In this document: one piece after another, positions 8,034-16,507 of the stretch
How the letters are laid out: every line of letters begins with the position of its first letter
Numbering within the stretch: the stretch's first letter is position 1
Origin: CAYOBW01 sp964402115
GTDB taxonomy: Bacteria; Verrucomicrobiota; Kiritimatiellia; UBA8416; CAYOBW01
Assembly (NCBI GenBank): GCA_964402115.1
Contig: CAYOBW010000099.1
Location: 1-24,070, forward strand
DNA length: 24,070 nucleotides
Direction: 5' to 3'
Translations under genes and position numbers: made by a program
The notes under the pieces: model-generated
What the model saw: only the letters and a program-made list of their open reading frames with translations
What the model was told of the DNA's origin: nothing
The model's database searches: none

Positions 8034-9182
8034 ATGGACAACGAAGCGCGGGGTCGCATCCTGGTCATTGACGACGAGCTGGGGCCGCGGGAGAGCATCA
8101 GGCTGCTGTTCAAACCGGAATACGAGGTTTTGTGCTGCGAGAGCGTGGATCAGGGCGTCGCCGCCCTGCTGGCGTTCGGGCCGGACGTGGTCATCATGGA
8201 TATCACCATGCCCGGCAAGAACGGCATCGTCGGCTTGCGCGAGATCCGGGGGCTCGACACCTCCGTGGCGGTGCTCATGCTGACCGGTTTCGGGACGCTG
8301 GAAACCGCCCAGGAGGCGATTCAGCTGGGCGCCAATGCCTACCTGAAGAAGCCGTTCGAGACACGGGATATGCGGACGCTGGTGCGGTCGCATGTCGAGC
8401 AGTCGCGGCTGCGCCGGCGCAAGTCCGAAACCTTCCGTCAGCTCGAGGCCATCAACCGGCAGCTGACGGAGGAGCTGTCCGCCCGCGAGAACATGGCGTC
8501 GCTCGGGCAGGCCTCCTCCGAACTGGTGCATGATTTGCGCAATGCGCTCAGCGTGATCTCCGGGTACGTGCACATCCTGCTGCAGGACCTGGGGCAGAAG
8601 GAGTTCGACCGGACCAACACGCAGGAGGCCCTGGATTACCTTTCGATCATCGCGCGCAATGCGGAGCGCTGCCAGGACATGTCGCGGGTCTGGAAGGACC
8701 TGAGCCAGCCCGGGCGTCCGCTGCAGCTGGAAGTCTGCAGCATCCCCGCCGTGCTGAGCGATATCGTGGGCGGCTACCAGGCGATTCAGCGCTCCTCCGG
8801 CGTCACCGTCAGCCTGGCGCCGGGACCGGAGCCCTGCCTGGTGGCGGCCAACAAGACGCACCTGTTTCGCGCGCTGCAGAACCTCATCCACAACGCCGTG
8901 CAGGCTGTGCCGCGCCAGACGGGGCAGGTGCATGTCGGGTGGGACGTGCGCGACGATGGGGTTGAGGTCAGGGTGTGCGACAATGGCCCCGGGCTGCCGC
9001 CCGGACGGGAAGACGTGTTCAAGCCGTTCGTGACGACCAAGCAGGGGCTGGGCGGGATGGGGATCGGCCTGTTCATCACCCGCAAGATCGTGGAACGGCA
9101 CGGGGGCAAGGTGACGCTGGCCAACCTGTCGGGCGGCGGTGCGCAGGCGACCGTCGTGCTGCCCCGGCACCGGCCGTCGTGA
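8034..9182 (+). CDS. Receiver-histidine kinase hybrid (REC-HisKA-HATPase), soluble
   Basis: 382 aa. The start at ATG 8034 is set by AAGGAG 7 nt upstream. The receiver domain is residues ~7-120: acidic pocket 'VIDDE', phosphoacceptor D56 in 'IMDITMPG', 'MLTGFG' and the conserved Lys in 'YLKKPF'. A helical linker (~125-150) leads to HisKA with H166 in 'SELVHDLRNALSVISGY', then the ATPase domain ('LIHNAVQAV', 'CDNGPGLPP', 'FKPFVTTK', 'GGMGIGLFITRKIV'). There are no membrane segments and no DNA-binding or enzymatic output domain. The receiver is probably phosphorylated by the upstream kinase and in turn controls this protein's own kinase activity, with the final output elsewhere in the genome. 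Confidence 0.92.
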   Translation: MDNEARGRILVIDDELGPRESIRLLFKPEYEVLCCESVDQGVAALLAFGPDVVIMDITMPGKNGIVGLREIRGLDTSVAVLMLTGFGTLETAQEAIQLGANAYLKKPFETRDMRTLVRSHVEQSRLRRRKSETFRQLEAINRQLTEELSARENMASLGQASSELVHDLRNALSVISGYVHILLQDLGQKEFDRTNTQEALDYLSIIARNAERCQDMSRVWKDLSQPGRPLQLEVCSIPAVLSDIVGGYQAIQRSSGVTVSLAPGPEPCLVAANKTHLFRALQNLIHNAVQAVPRQTGQVHVGWDVRDDGVEVRVCDNGPGLPPGREDVFKPFVTTKQGLGGMGIGLFITRKIVERHGGKVTLANLSGGGAQATVVLPRHRPS

Positions 9183-9213
9183 GGGGCCTGCGGCACGTGG
9201 GGTGACGATACCG

Positions 9214-10026
9214 ATGAAGGTGGCCGTCTGTTCGGATCTGCACGTGGGGTTGACGCGTCCGGAAAAGGTGGCGGACCTGGCCCGGCGGGCGGTCGACGAG
9301 GGAACGGACGTGTTTGTGCTGGCCGGGGATATTGGGGAGCCCCTGGGCAACTTCAAGCGGGCGCTTGACCTCTTCGCCAGCCACGCCGGTCGGGTGGCCG
9401 TGCTGGCCGGCAACCACGACCTGTGGAGCCGGGGGATATCTTCCCGCGAGCTGTGGGAACAGCACCTGCCCGCCGCTGCGCGCCAGCGGGACTTCACGTG
9501 GCTGGAATGGGGTAACGTCGTGCGCGATGGCGTGGCGATCGTCGGTTCGATCGGCTGGTACGACTACTCCGCCCGTGCGCCCGGCTTCGCGAACAAGACG
9601 CCTGAGGACTTCTTCCGAACCAAGCATGCCTACAACAACGACGGCACGTTTATCGACTGGCCGTGGACGGACGTCGAGTTCGCTGACCGCGTGGGAGATG
9701 GTCTCTGCCTGCGGCTCCAGCAGGCCGAGGCGGACCCCGCGGTCCGGCACATTCTGCTCGTCACGCATATGCCTGTTTTCCCCGCGCAGAAGGTGCATGT
9801 GAAACAATGGAACAGCGCGGGTGATGCGTATTACGGGAATTGGACGCTGGGCCGGCGGGTGGAGGGTTTCCGCAAACTGCGCATGGTGGTGTCCGGCCAC
9901 ACGCACCTGGGCAAGCTGGCGGTCCACACCGCGCCCGACGGGCGGAAGATCGCGGCGGTCGTCGTGGGCAGCGATTACGACAAGCCGGCCTACCATCTCG
10001 TGGACACGGCCACGTTCGACCGCTGA
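9214..10026 (+). CDS. Calcineurin-like metallophosphoesterase
   Basis: 270 aa from the ATG at 9214, where the family N-terminus 'MKVAVCSDLHVG' begins; the ribosome site is weak (GTGGGGTGA about 9 nt upstream). All five metal-ligand motifs are present in order: D8-L-H10, G-D39 in 'LAGDIGEP', 'GNHD' (N67, H68), 'LVTHMP' and 'SGHTHLG'. The dimetal site hydrolyses phosphoesters, but the family ranges over nucleic acids, nucleotides, proteins and sugars, and nothing visible fixes the substrate. There is no signal peptide, so it is cytoplasmic. It lies 31 bp after the receiver-kinase gene and 57 bp before the radical SAM gene, probably in the same transcription unit. Confidence 0.88.
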   Translation: MKVAVCSDLHVGLTRPEKVADLARRAVDEGTDVFVLAGDIGEPLGNFKRALDLFASHAGRVAVLAGNHDLWSRGISSRELWEQHLPAAARQRDFTWLEWGNVVRDGVAIVGSIGWYDYSARAPGFANKTPEDFFRTKHAYNNDGTFIDWPWTDVEFADRVGDGLCLRLQQAEADPAVRHILLVTHMPVFPAQKVHVKQWNSAGDAYYGNWTLGRRVEGFRKLRMVVSGHTHLGKLAVHTAPDGRKIAAVVVGSDYDKPAYHLVDTATFDR

Positions 10027-10083
10027 ATGGGTGGCCTCTTCGCCGCGAAACGCGCGGTCAAAGGCGGAAAGAGCGAGTGCGCT

Positions 10084-11736
10084 ATGAACGAACAGACGGA
10101 TGTCCTGTTTATCACACACATGGAGATTCCGCGGGACTCCGGGGACCCGCGGGCGTACGCGCCTCTGCGCTACGAACTTGCCGGACAGGCGGCAACCATC
10201 CCCTGGCTGCGGGCGCTGGCGGCGGGCGCGACGCCCGAGACCGCGCTCAGGGAGTTGGCGGCGCTCCGGGCCCGCGCCGGCTTTCCGCCCGTGCTCACCC
10301 CGTTCTACATGCGCGGCTGCCTGCAGCGCGCGGGCTTTTCGTTCGTGGATATTCCCTGCCTCGAAACCGCCGGGGAGCAGGTTCGCGCCATCCTGGCGGG
10401 GGGGGTGCGCGTGGTGGCCCTCAGCACGACGTGGCTGGCCGCCATCGGCGGCGCCGATGCCGTGCGCCGGGCGGCCGCAAGCATCAGGACCCTGGCGCCC
10501 GGCGCGGTGATTGTGGCCGGGGGCGTGGGGGTCCGCAAAGGCCTGCGCGCGCGGGCGCTGTTCGATGAGGGCTGGTTCGGCGCGCTGCCCCGTGCCGAGC
10601 TGGCGCGGTCGTACCTGCTGGTGGATGCGGAGCAGGACCGCGGCCTGGACGCCCTCGTTTATAGCGAGAGCGGCGAGGCAACGCTTGCGGAAATTGTCCG
10701 CCGGGTGCGCGCGGGGCGGCCGTTCGCCGACGTCTGCAACCTCGCCATTCCGGAGGGACGGGATTTCCGCTTCACGGAGGCCCGCGAAGAGATCAGCGAA
10801 ATCGACGGGGCGCCGGTGGACTGGTCGCTCCACGCCGACCGGCTGGGCGGGGGCGAGGCGCCCGTGCGCACCGCCCTGGGCTGCCCGTTTCGCTGCGAGT
10901 TCTGCGACTTCTTCGGGCTGTACCAGTCGAAGCTGCGCGGCATCGAGAGCCTGTTGGCGGAGCTGCGGACCGTGCCTGTCGGTCCCGGCGGGCGCCGCCG
11001 CGTTTTCTTCACGGACGACAACGTGGCCGCCACCCGGAAGCGCCTCGTCGAGCTGACGCGGGCCATGATCGACGCGAAGCTCGACGTGGCGTGGCGTTCT
11101 TTCCTGCGCGCCGACGTCGTGGACGACGAGACGGCTGACCTGCTGCGCGCCTCGGGCTGCGAGGAGTGCCTCATCGGCATCGAGTCGGGCGACCCCGGCA
11201 TTCTCGCGAACATGCGCAAGCGGCTCGACCCGGCGCAGGCGATCGAGGCCGTGGAGCGCCTGGATGCGCGCGGCATCTCGACGATGTGTACGTTCGTGAT
11301 CGGCTTCCCTGGCGAGAGTGCCGCCACTCTGGCGCGCACGGCGGCGCTCATCTCCGCCTTTCCCTCCGGGGAGCGCGCGCGCGCCATGCACCGCTACTAC
11401 ATGTTCCCGTTCAACGTCGTGCCGCTCTGCCCCGTGGCGGGCCCGGAGCGCCGCGCGGCGTACGGGCTGGAGGGGTTGGGCGAGCACTGGCGGCACAACA
11501 CCATGAACGCGGAGGAGGCCGTGCTGGCGCTGGGCGAGGTGTTCCGGCAGGTGCGCGGCCCCACGCACGTCTACCTGGAACACCGTCCTCCCGGTTGGTC
11601 CGTAGCGGCCACCCGCCGCGTCATGGAGCAGCGCGACTGCCTGCAGAAGGCCCGCCTCGCCGGCCTGCCCAGCGATCCGGCCCCGCTGCTGGATGCGGTG
11701 CGCCAGGCGGAAGCGGGGGCACGGAACTGCCCGTAG
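10084..11736 (+). CDS. B12-binding domain radical SAM protein
   Basis: 550 aa from the ATG at 10084, preceded by GGAAAGAG. An in-frame ATG at 10027, directly after the previous stop, would add 19 residues and cannot be excluded. The N-terminal ~190 residues are a Rossmann-type cobalamin-binding-like domain ('VLFITHMEIPRD', 'VVALSTTWLAAIGG', 'AVIVAGGVGVRKG'). The 4Fe-4S/SAM motif is C267-PFR-C271-EF-C274 in 'ALGCPFRCEFCDFFG'. Later family strands include 'VFFTDDNVAATRKR', 'CLIGIESGDPGILANMRKR' and 'CTFVIGFPGES'. The reaction is unknown. It is a different subfamily from the protein encoded at 1153-2700: the sequences around the cluster and the C-termini differ. It is the last gene of the rightward operon. 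Confidence 0.85.
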   Translation: MNEQTDVLFITHMEIPRDSGDPRAYAPLRYELAGQAATIPWLRALAAGATPETALRELAALRARAGFPPVLTPFYMRGCLQRAGFSFVDIPCLETAGEQVRAILAGGVRVVALSTTWLAAIGGADAVRRAAASIRTLAPGAVIVAGGVGVRKGLRARALFDEGWFGALPRAELARSYLLVDAEQDRGLDALVYSESGEATLAEIVRRVRAGRPFADVCNLAIPEGRDFRFTEAREEISEIDGAPVDWSLHADRLGGGEAPVRTALGCPFRCEFCDFFGLYQSKLRGIESLLAELRTVPVGPGGRRRVFFTDDNVAATRKRLVELTRAMIDAKLDVAWRSFLRADVVDDETADLLRASGCEECLIGIESGDPGILANMRKRLDPAQAIEAVERLDARGISTMCTFVIGFPGESAATLARTAALISAFPSGERARAMHRYYMFPFNVVPLCPVAGPERRAAYGLEGLGEHWRHNTMNAEEAVLALGEVFRQVRGPTHVYLEHRPPGWSVAATRRVMEQRDCLQKARLAGLPSDPAPLLDAVRQAEAGARNCP

Positions 11737-12164
11737 CGGCGCGCGCACGGCGGCTCGGCAGCCTTGCACCCCAATCTTCGGCTTCGCTCGACCGAGCGCT
11801 CGTACCGCTGGCCCTCTGCGGATGCGGCTCGGGGGGTGCCTCACCCGTGCCCATGCCAGACAACCCGTGCAGCACCGCGAGGGAGGGCGAGACGCTGTCG
11901 AGCCGTTCACCGCACCCTTCGCGCGGTTCGTGAGGACACTCGCCCTCCCGTTCCACGACCGCTGTCTGTCACACTTCGCGGGGGGCGAGGCTCCCGCCGA
12001 GCCGCGAGAAATGGGCGTGCGCGGTGGGTGCAAGGATGGAACTGCGCCGCTCGGTTGTGGTTTGACTGCAAATTCAGGCTGGCACGTCCGGTTCCGTTCT
12101 GGCAGCCTTCAACCGCGTGCAATTGTAATTTGTTCGCGGTGCTCCGGATGAAGGAGGGGTGTTG
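11737..12164 (+). other. Gene-free gap with clustered inverted repeats
   Basis: No convincing gene: the open frames here have scrambled, Arg/Pro-rich translations and no ribosome site. An 11-bp perfect inverted repeat lies at 11881-11891 and 11939-11949 (GGGAGGGCGAG / CTCGCCCTCCC). A 19-mer at 11824-11842 (GCGGCTCGGGGGGTGCCTC) matches the reverse complement of 11987-12005 at 17 of 19 positions. A third, looser version is at 11886-11905. The unit at 11987-12005 contains its own hairpin GGCTC-CCGCC-GAGCC. The pattern looks like decayed REP-type elements. The last 14 nt carry AAGGAGGGG, the ribosome site for the gene at 12165. Confidence 0.55.
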
Positions 12165-13445
12165 ATGCAACTGCCTGCCGTGGTCCTGGGCTTCTTGTTT
12201 GCAACCCTGATGGTTCGTGCGGAACCGTCGCAGTTGGAGAACCTCCGTTCGAAGTACGCAGCGGCCCTGCGCGAGGTTCAGGTGCGCGGTGACACGGAGC
12301 GGGCTGCCCTGCTTGGGAAATATGGCGAGGACCTGAAGGCCCTTCGCGCCCAGGTGCAGGGCGCCGGGGACTTAAATGGCCTCCAGCTCGTCCTGGCTGA
12401 AACAGCGCGCCTGGAGAACGAGCAGACCTTGCCGACGTCGACGCCGGACCTTCCCGCGCTGAATGCGGTGGCGGTCAGGAGTCTCCAGGGGCAGCAGAAG
12501 CTCAACACGCAGCTGGCACGCAGCATCGTCACGCTTGCGACGCAGTACGACGGCGCACTCGAAACGCTCCAGAAGGCGCTGACGCGGGACGGGCACATCG
12601 AGGACGCCCTGGCCGTCCAGACCGAACGGGAGCAGGTGAAGGCGTCGGACGCGGTGGCCCGGGCGCGGGACCTGGTCGCGTCCGAGGCGCCGGCGACAGC
12701 GGCGTCGCAGCCCGTGCCGGCCGAGAAGAAGAAGCTGATCGAGGAACTGAAGCGGTACAACTGGGAGAAAGGCGGCAATCCCGTCCCAATGCTTCCGGAC
12801 AGCGAAGGTTTCTGCCTGCTGACCTCAATTGGCGGAGGCTTCGGAGGCGGCGGAGAGTCCGTCCGCATGGCACTGAACTCCGCGACGGGCCGGTGGGAAC
12901 TCTCGGGACGCGCTGTTCAGTTCGTCTTCGCCAAGGCCACCAGCGTGAAAACGTTGCTGCGGCAACAGTTCGAGAAGACCACCATCGAACGCACTTGGAC
13001 GAAGCGCGACGGGAAGGTCCGGCTCTTGTCTCTGAAAGAGGGCTTCTGTTTCGTGTCGTCCGTTACGGGTGGGTTCAATGGGGGCGGGGAGTCCATTCGC
13101 CTGTACGTGGACGACGAGGGCTACTGGACGATGACGGGTACGTCGGGTGTTGACACGCAGGCAACCGTTGCGATTGTCAGAATTCGCCGGCCGCGGACGT
13201 TCCGGGCCGACGTGCGGGAGTACGAGTGGAAGCCAGGTGGTGCGAAGCTCAAGATGATCCACCAGGATGAGGGCTTCTGCTTCATCTCCGGCATGGCCGG
13301 ACGCTATCTTGGCGGGAGCGAGGGAGTCAGCGTTTCCGTCGCCGAGGATGGCTACTGGTACCTGAGCGGAACCTCCCAGCAGTCGGTCATGTCCGGGTGC
13401 GCGCTCAGCGTGCGCGTGTTGCCTGCCCCGGGCGCCGGCAAGTGA
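12165..13445 (+). CDS. Secreted protein with a coiled-coil region and three EGFCF/GYW repeats
   Basis: 426 aa. The ATG at 12165 follows AAGGAGGGG by 5 nt; the GTG at 12159 overlaps that site and is rejected. A signal peptide (MQLPAVVLGFLFATLMVRA) is followed by a helical, Glu/Leu/Gln-rich region to about residue 185 of the 'LRSKYAAALREVQ...GDLNGLQLVLAE' kind. From ~190 a ~78-residue unit occurs three times, centred on C217, C295 and C372. Each has 'EGFC(L/F)', a Gly-rich turn 'GG.F.GGGES' (weaker in the third), strands, and a tryptophan/Gly end; 'GYW....GTS' is clear in units 2 and 3, 'GRWELSG' in unit 1. I do not recognise a named domain. The repeats suggest a three-bladed or tandem beta fold with a ligand- or surface-binding role. 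It converges on the photolyase gene with only 20 bp between stops. Confidence 0.8.
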   Translation: MQLPAVVLGFLFATLMVRAEPSQLENLRSKYAAALREVQVRGDTERAALLGKYGEDLKALRAQVQGAGDLNGLQLVLAETARLENEQTLPTSTPDLPALNAVAVRSLQGQQKLNTQLARSIVTLATQYDGALETLQKALTRDGHIEDALAVQTEREQVKASDAVARARDLVASEAPATAASQPVPAEKKKLIEELKRYNWEKGGNPVPMLPDSEGFCLLTSIGGGFGGGGESVRMALNSATGRWELSGRAVQFVFAKATSVKTLLRQQFEKTTIERTWTKRDGKVRLLSLKEGFCFVSSVTGGFNGGGESIRLYVDDEGYWTMTGTSGVDTQATVAIVRIRRPRTFRADVREYEWKPGGAKLKMIHQDEGFCFISGMAGRYLGGSEGVSVSVAEDGYWYLSGTSQQSVMSGCALSVRVLPAPGAGK

Positions 13446-13465
13446 GCGCAGGCGCGCCCGGCTCC

Positions 13466-14827
13466 TTATGCCGTCCATCGCCGCACGTACGCGGGCACGT
13501 CGAACTTGCCGCGGCAACCCGCGGCGCTCATGTAACGGATCATGCCGAAGATGGGCCGCGTCCCCCACGCGCGATCGTGCACCCCGCCGATGGACCACGC
13601 GCTGCCCGCGTAGCCGTTCGGGTCGCGGCCGTCGAGTTCGTAGCGGTCGTTGAGCGCGATGGCCAGCTCGAGGGCTTCCTCGGGCGAGGGCGACCATTCG
13701 AGGATCTTCTTGGCCCAGTACATGCGCAAGTAGCTGTGCATGCGGCCCGAGCGCACCATCTGAAGCTGCGCCGCGTTCCACAAAGCGTCGTGCGTCTCGC
13801 CTCGCTCCCACGCATCCCGCTCGTAGGCGTAGGCGCGCGGGTCGGCGCGGTGCCCGTCGAGCGTGGCGCGCGCCCAGCGTGGGAAACCCTCGAACCGGTC
13901 GTAGGCCGGGTTGTAGAGGCAGAAGTTGTCCGCGAGCTCGCGGCGCACGATCAACTCCTCCAGGAAGGCCGCGCGGGCCTCCGGCGGCGCAGCGGCGTCG
14001 CGCGCCTCCAGGGCCACGCGCTGCGCCGCGATCTGGCCGAAGTGCAGGTAGGGGGAAAGCTCCGAGCGCACCGGCGCGTTCGGATCGTTGCCCTGGGCGG
14101 CATAGCCGGAGAGCCGGTGCGCGAGGAAGGCGCGCAACTGGCGGGCGGCGGCTGCGCTGCCCGGGACGAGATCGGCGACCTCCGGGACCTGCTCGTCCAC
14201 GCGCAGCTCTGTCTGGATGCGCGCCCAGTCCACGGGCGGAGGTAGCGGCGTGATGCGGGGCGGCGGGCGGAGCGCGGGGAAGGGGACGAGGTACGAGGGC
14301 AGCAGGCGCCCCAACTTCGGGCGCAGCGTGCGGGCTGCGTACTCGAGCTTGGGCGAAGCCACGCGCGCCGGGACGATGTTGTGGGCGTCCACCTCGTAGA
14401 CCGGGACGGAGACGGTCGCGCAGACCGCCGCCTGCCACGCCTGCTTGAGGCGCAGGGGGTCGAAGTCGAGGACCAGGGCGGCGGCGGCCAGGCGCGTGAG
14501 GAGCCCGGGAACGACCGTTCCGGGTTCGCCGGTCAGGAGCCGCAGGGGGATCCCGCGGGCACGCAGCGTGGCCTCGGTCTCCGCCAGTCCGCGCAGCATG
14601 AACCCGTACTGGCGGCGCGTGGCGCCGAGAAAGGCGGGCGCGAGGCAGAAGACCACCTCCAACTCCACCCGCTGTTCGCGGGCCAGTTCCGCCGCCGCCA
14701 GCAGCGCCCAGTTGTCCGCGACGCGTTGGTCGCGGCTCATCCAGTAGACCACAGGCCCCGGCCCGGGCGTTCCCGCGTGCCGGGTGCATATCCGCTCCGG
14801 TGCAACCGTGCGCCACCCATGTGCCAT
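13466..14827 (-). CDS. phr: Class II deoxyribodipyrimidine photolyase
   Basis: 453 aa, typical for class II CPD photolyases. The ATG at 14827 has GGGAGG 6 nt upstream. The enzyme uses FADH- and blue light to split cyclobutane pyrimidine dimers. Class II signatures are easy to see: 'VVYWMSRDQRVADNWALL' near the N-terminus, 'DAHNIVPARVASPKLEYAAR', 'ELIVRRELADNFCLYNP', 'HDALWNAAQLQMVRSGRMH', 'LRMYWAKKILEW', 'ALNDRYELDGRDPNGY' and 'WSIGGVHDRAWGTRPIFG'. The ending 'IRYMSAAGCRGKFDVPAYV' is also standard. No truncation or missing core motif is apparent. It stands alone on the minus strand between two secreted-protein genes, so it is probably monocistronic. Confidence 0.95.
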   Translation of the reverse strand: MAHGWRTVAPERICTRHAGTPGPGPVVYWMSRDQRVADNWALLAAAELAREQRVELEVVFCLAPAFLGATRRQYGFMLRGLAETEATLRARGIPLRLLTGEPGTVVPGLLTRLAAAALVLDFDPLRLKQAWQAAVCATVSVPVYEVDAHNIVPARVASPKLEYAARTLRPKLGRLLPSYLVPFPALRPPPRITPLPPPVDWARIQTELRVDEQVPEVADLVPGSAAAARQLRAFLAHRLSGYAAQGNDPNAPVRSELSPYLHFGQIAAQRVALEARDAAAPPEARAAFLEELIVRRELADNFCLYNPAYDRFEGFPRWARATLDGHRADPRAYAYERDAWERGETHDALWNAAQLQMVRSGRMHSYLRMYWAKKILEWSPSPEEALELAIALNDRYELDGRDPNGYAGSAWSIGGVHDRAWGTRPIFGMIRYMSAAGCRGKFDVPAYVRRWTA

Positions 14828-15101
14828 GACTCGCCTCCCACACCTCGCGCTTGGCGCGTTGAAGTGACGCTACGCTCACGACGGGGACGTGTCAATCCCG
14901 CCGCGCAGCCCCGAATCCCCTGTTGCCGGGAGACTGGACCGCCGCCGCGCCTGCCCGGTTGCGCGGACTCTGGGTTCGACGCTGCGGGAACCGACGCGGG
15001 AATCGCCTTGCCTTGAGGCCTTGCCGCCGCTAACCTCGTTTCGCAGAGGGGACGACGGCGTGGCGTGGAGTGCGCTTGAATAGCGCGTGTCGCCCGACAA
15101 T

Positions 15102-16265
15102 ATGAATGCAAAACACGGTTGGAGCGTTACGAGGGACATGCGGTGCGTATGGACTGTCCGGTTCGCCGCGCTGCTGGTGTCGGCGAGTCCATATATGGCT
15201 GCCGCTCGCACCACGGTGTTCTTCGACGGAACCCAGGTCGCCACGCTCGTGACCACCGGAACCACTTCGGATACAATCAGCAGCGAAGGCTACTTGTTCA
15301 CGTACACCAGGGACAAACTGTTTACGGGGGGAGTGGGGCTCACCAATGCCATCGGGCGAGCGGTCCGGATCCCCTGGCCTGACGGCGTCGAGGCTCAATA
15401 CGTTACGGCCGGTCCGTCCCCTGGCAACGCCAAGATCACGGTCCGGCGGGTGGATGGCGGCGTCTTTGACCTTTCCTCGTTCACCGCCAAGCTGCTGGCC
15501 AACGCGGGTGCCGGTCGGGCTGTCGAGATCGTGCCGCTCTTGAACGGCGAAGAACCGTTGAACGATCCTCTCTACTTCGATGTTACGGGGAACTACGGGA
15601 TGGAGTTCTCCTACGACACCACGCCGAACTACCTCGGCTCGACGGCTGCTCTCACCAACTACGACGCGTACGTCATCAACCTGACCCTGGACTACGCCCT
15701 GACGGCTCTGACGCTGCAAACGACCGCGCCGGACACGAACCATGCTCCAACGGACATTTCGCTCTCAGTCGCCTCCGTGCTGGAGAATGAACCCGCTGGC
15801 ACAACAGTCGCCACGTTCTCGACGACGGACCCGGACATGGGGGACACATTCACCCTGTCACTCGTCGCCGGGGCGGGCGGTGGAGACAACGGTTCGTTCT
15901 CCATCAACGGAAACGACCTGCTGACGGTGTCCCCGTTCAACTACGAGGTGCGGAGCAACTACTTCGTCCGCGTCCAGTCCGCGGACCAGGGTGGCCTTTC
16001 GACGCAGAAGGTCTTCGCCGTTAACGTTGCGGACGTTGACGAGACACCGGCCATGCTCAACCCCGGCGTACTCGCAAATGTCGGCGTGGTTCTCCGCTGG
16101 AGTAGCGTCACGAATCACCTCTACACCATATACGCCTCCACGAATCTCCTAGCCGGGTTCTCGGTGTTGCAGGGGAACGTTGCGGCGACCCCGCCGATCA
16201 ACTCCTACACGAACTTCATTCCGGATGCCTCGACCAGGTTCTGGAGGATCTCGACAGTTCCGTAG
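15102..16265 (+). CDS. Secreted cadherin-like domain protein
   Basis: 387 aa from the ATG at 15102. The ATG at 15138 (GAGG just upstream, better signal peptide MRCVWTVRFAALLVSASPYMAAA) is an equally good start, and GTG at 15087 is possible. After the signal peptide come ~190 residues of beta-rich sequence that I do not recognise ('TTVFFDGTQVATLVTTG...'). A cadherin-type repeat follows: 'NHAPTDISLSVASVLENEPAG', 'FSTTDPDMGDTFTLSL', 'NYEVRSNYFVRVQSADQGGLS', 'FAVNVADVDETP'. It has the Asp/Glu calcium-binding pattern of the family. The C-terminus 'YTIYASTNLLAGFSVLQGN..ATPPINSYT..RFWRI' is a tail domain common in secreted proteins of Verrucomicrobia and relatives. It is probably an extracellular adhesion or surface protein. 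Confidence 0.75.
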   Translation: MNAKHGWSVTRDMRCVWTVRFAALLVSASPYMAAARTTVFFDGTQVATLVTTGTTSDTISSEGYLFTYTRDKLFTGGVGLTNAIGRAVRIPWPDGVEAQYVTAGPSPGNAKITVRRVDGGVFDLSSFTAKLLANAGAGRAVEIVPLLNGEEPLNDPLYFDVTGNYGMEFSYDTTPNYLGSTAALTNYDAYVINLTLDYALTALTLQTTAPDTNHAPTDISLSVASVLENEPAGTTVATFSTTDPDMGDTFTLSLVAGAGGGDNGSFSINGNDLLTVSPFNYEVRSNYFVRVQSADQGGLSTQKVFAVNVADVDETPAMLNPGVLANVGVVLRWSSVTNHLYTIYASTNLLAGFSVLQGNVAATPPINSYTNFIPDASTRFWRISTVP

Positions 16266-16274
16266 CATGGATGA

Positions 16275-16316
16275 CGGCGGCTGAAGCGGTAAGGATCGTT
16301 CCGCCGCGGGTTTGTT
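16275..16316 (+). terminator. Possible weak intrinsic terminator after the cadherin-like gene
   Basis: CGGCGG (16275-16280) can pair with CCGCCG (16301-16306), leaving a 20-nt loop, and CGGGTTTGTT follows. The T tract is short and interrupted, so this is only a candidate. It lies 10 bp past the stop codon at 16265. Confidence 0.3.
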
Positions 16317-16470
16317 AATGCTCAACGCCTCAGTAACGCAAGGGGGGGGGCGATAACGGCGGTGACCGCCCTCTTCACGCGTCGTCACCTGCCCACGCGA
16401 TGGCGACGGTCGTACCGGCCGTTAGGTGCAAGGTAAGCGTCCTGCGTCACTGGGGCGTTTCGTTAATGCT
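16314..16470 (+). mobile_element. MITE-like small non-autonomous element with 9-bp target duplication
   Basis: GTTAATGCT occurs at 16314-16322 and again at 16462-16470, as for a target-site duplication. Just inside, the left end reads AACGCCTCAGTAACGCA (16324-16340). The right end, reverse-complemented, reads AACGCCCCAGTGACGCA (16443-16459): 15 of 17 match, so these are imperfect terminal inverted repeats. The enclosed ~139 bp have no coding capacity and include a run of nine G (16342-16350) and the palindrome GGCGGTGACCGCC (16358-16370). A 51-nt internal part has an inverted relative at 170-220. The transposase family that moves it is unknown. Confidence 0.6.
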
Positions 16471-16507
16471 GTGGACAGGGACCGCTTGTGACGGGTAGAG
16501 TGATGAC

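Noticed and set aside
9076..12033. 985-codon open frame on the minus strand
   Set aside because: It lies opposite the metallophosphoesterase and radical SAM genes, both of which have full motif sets. Its translation is Arg/His/Gln/Ala-rich with no domain, the usual antisense artefact of GC-rich codons.
12825..14879. 684-codon minus-strand frame spanning the photolyase and part of the repeat protein
   Set aside because: It is in another frame from the photolyase, with a low-complexity Arg/Pro/Gly translation. The photolyase frame has every class II motif.
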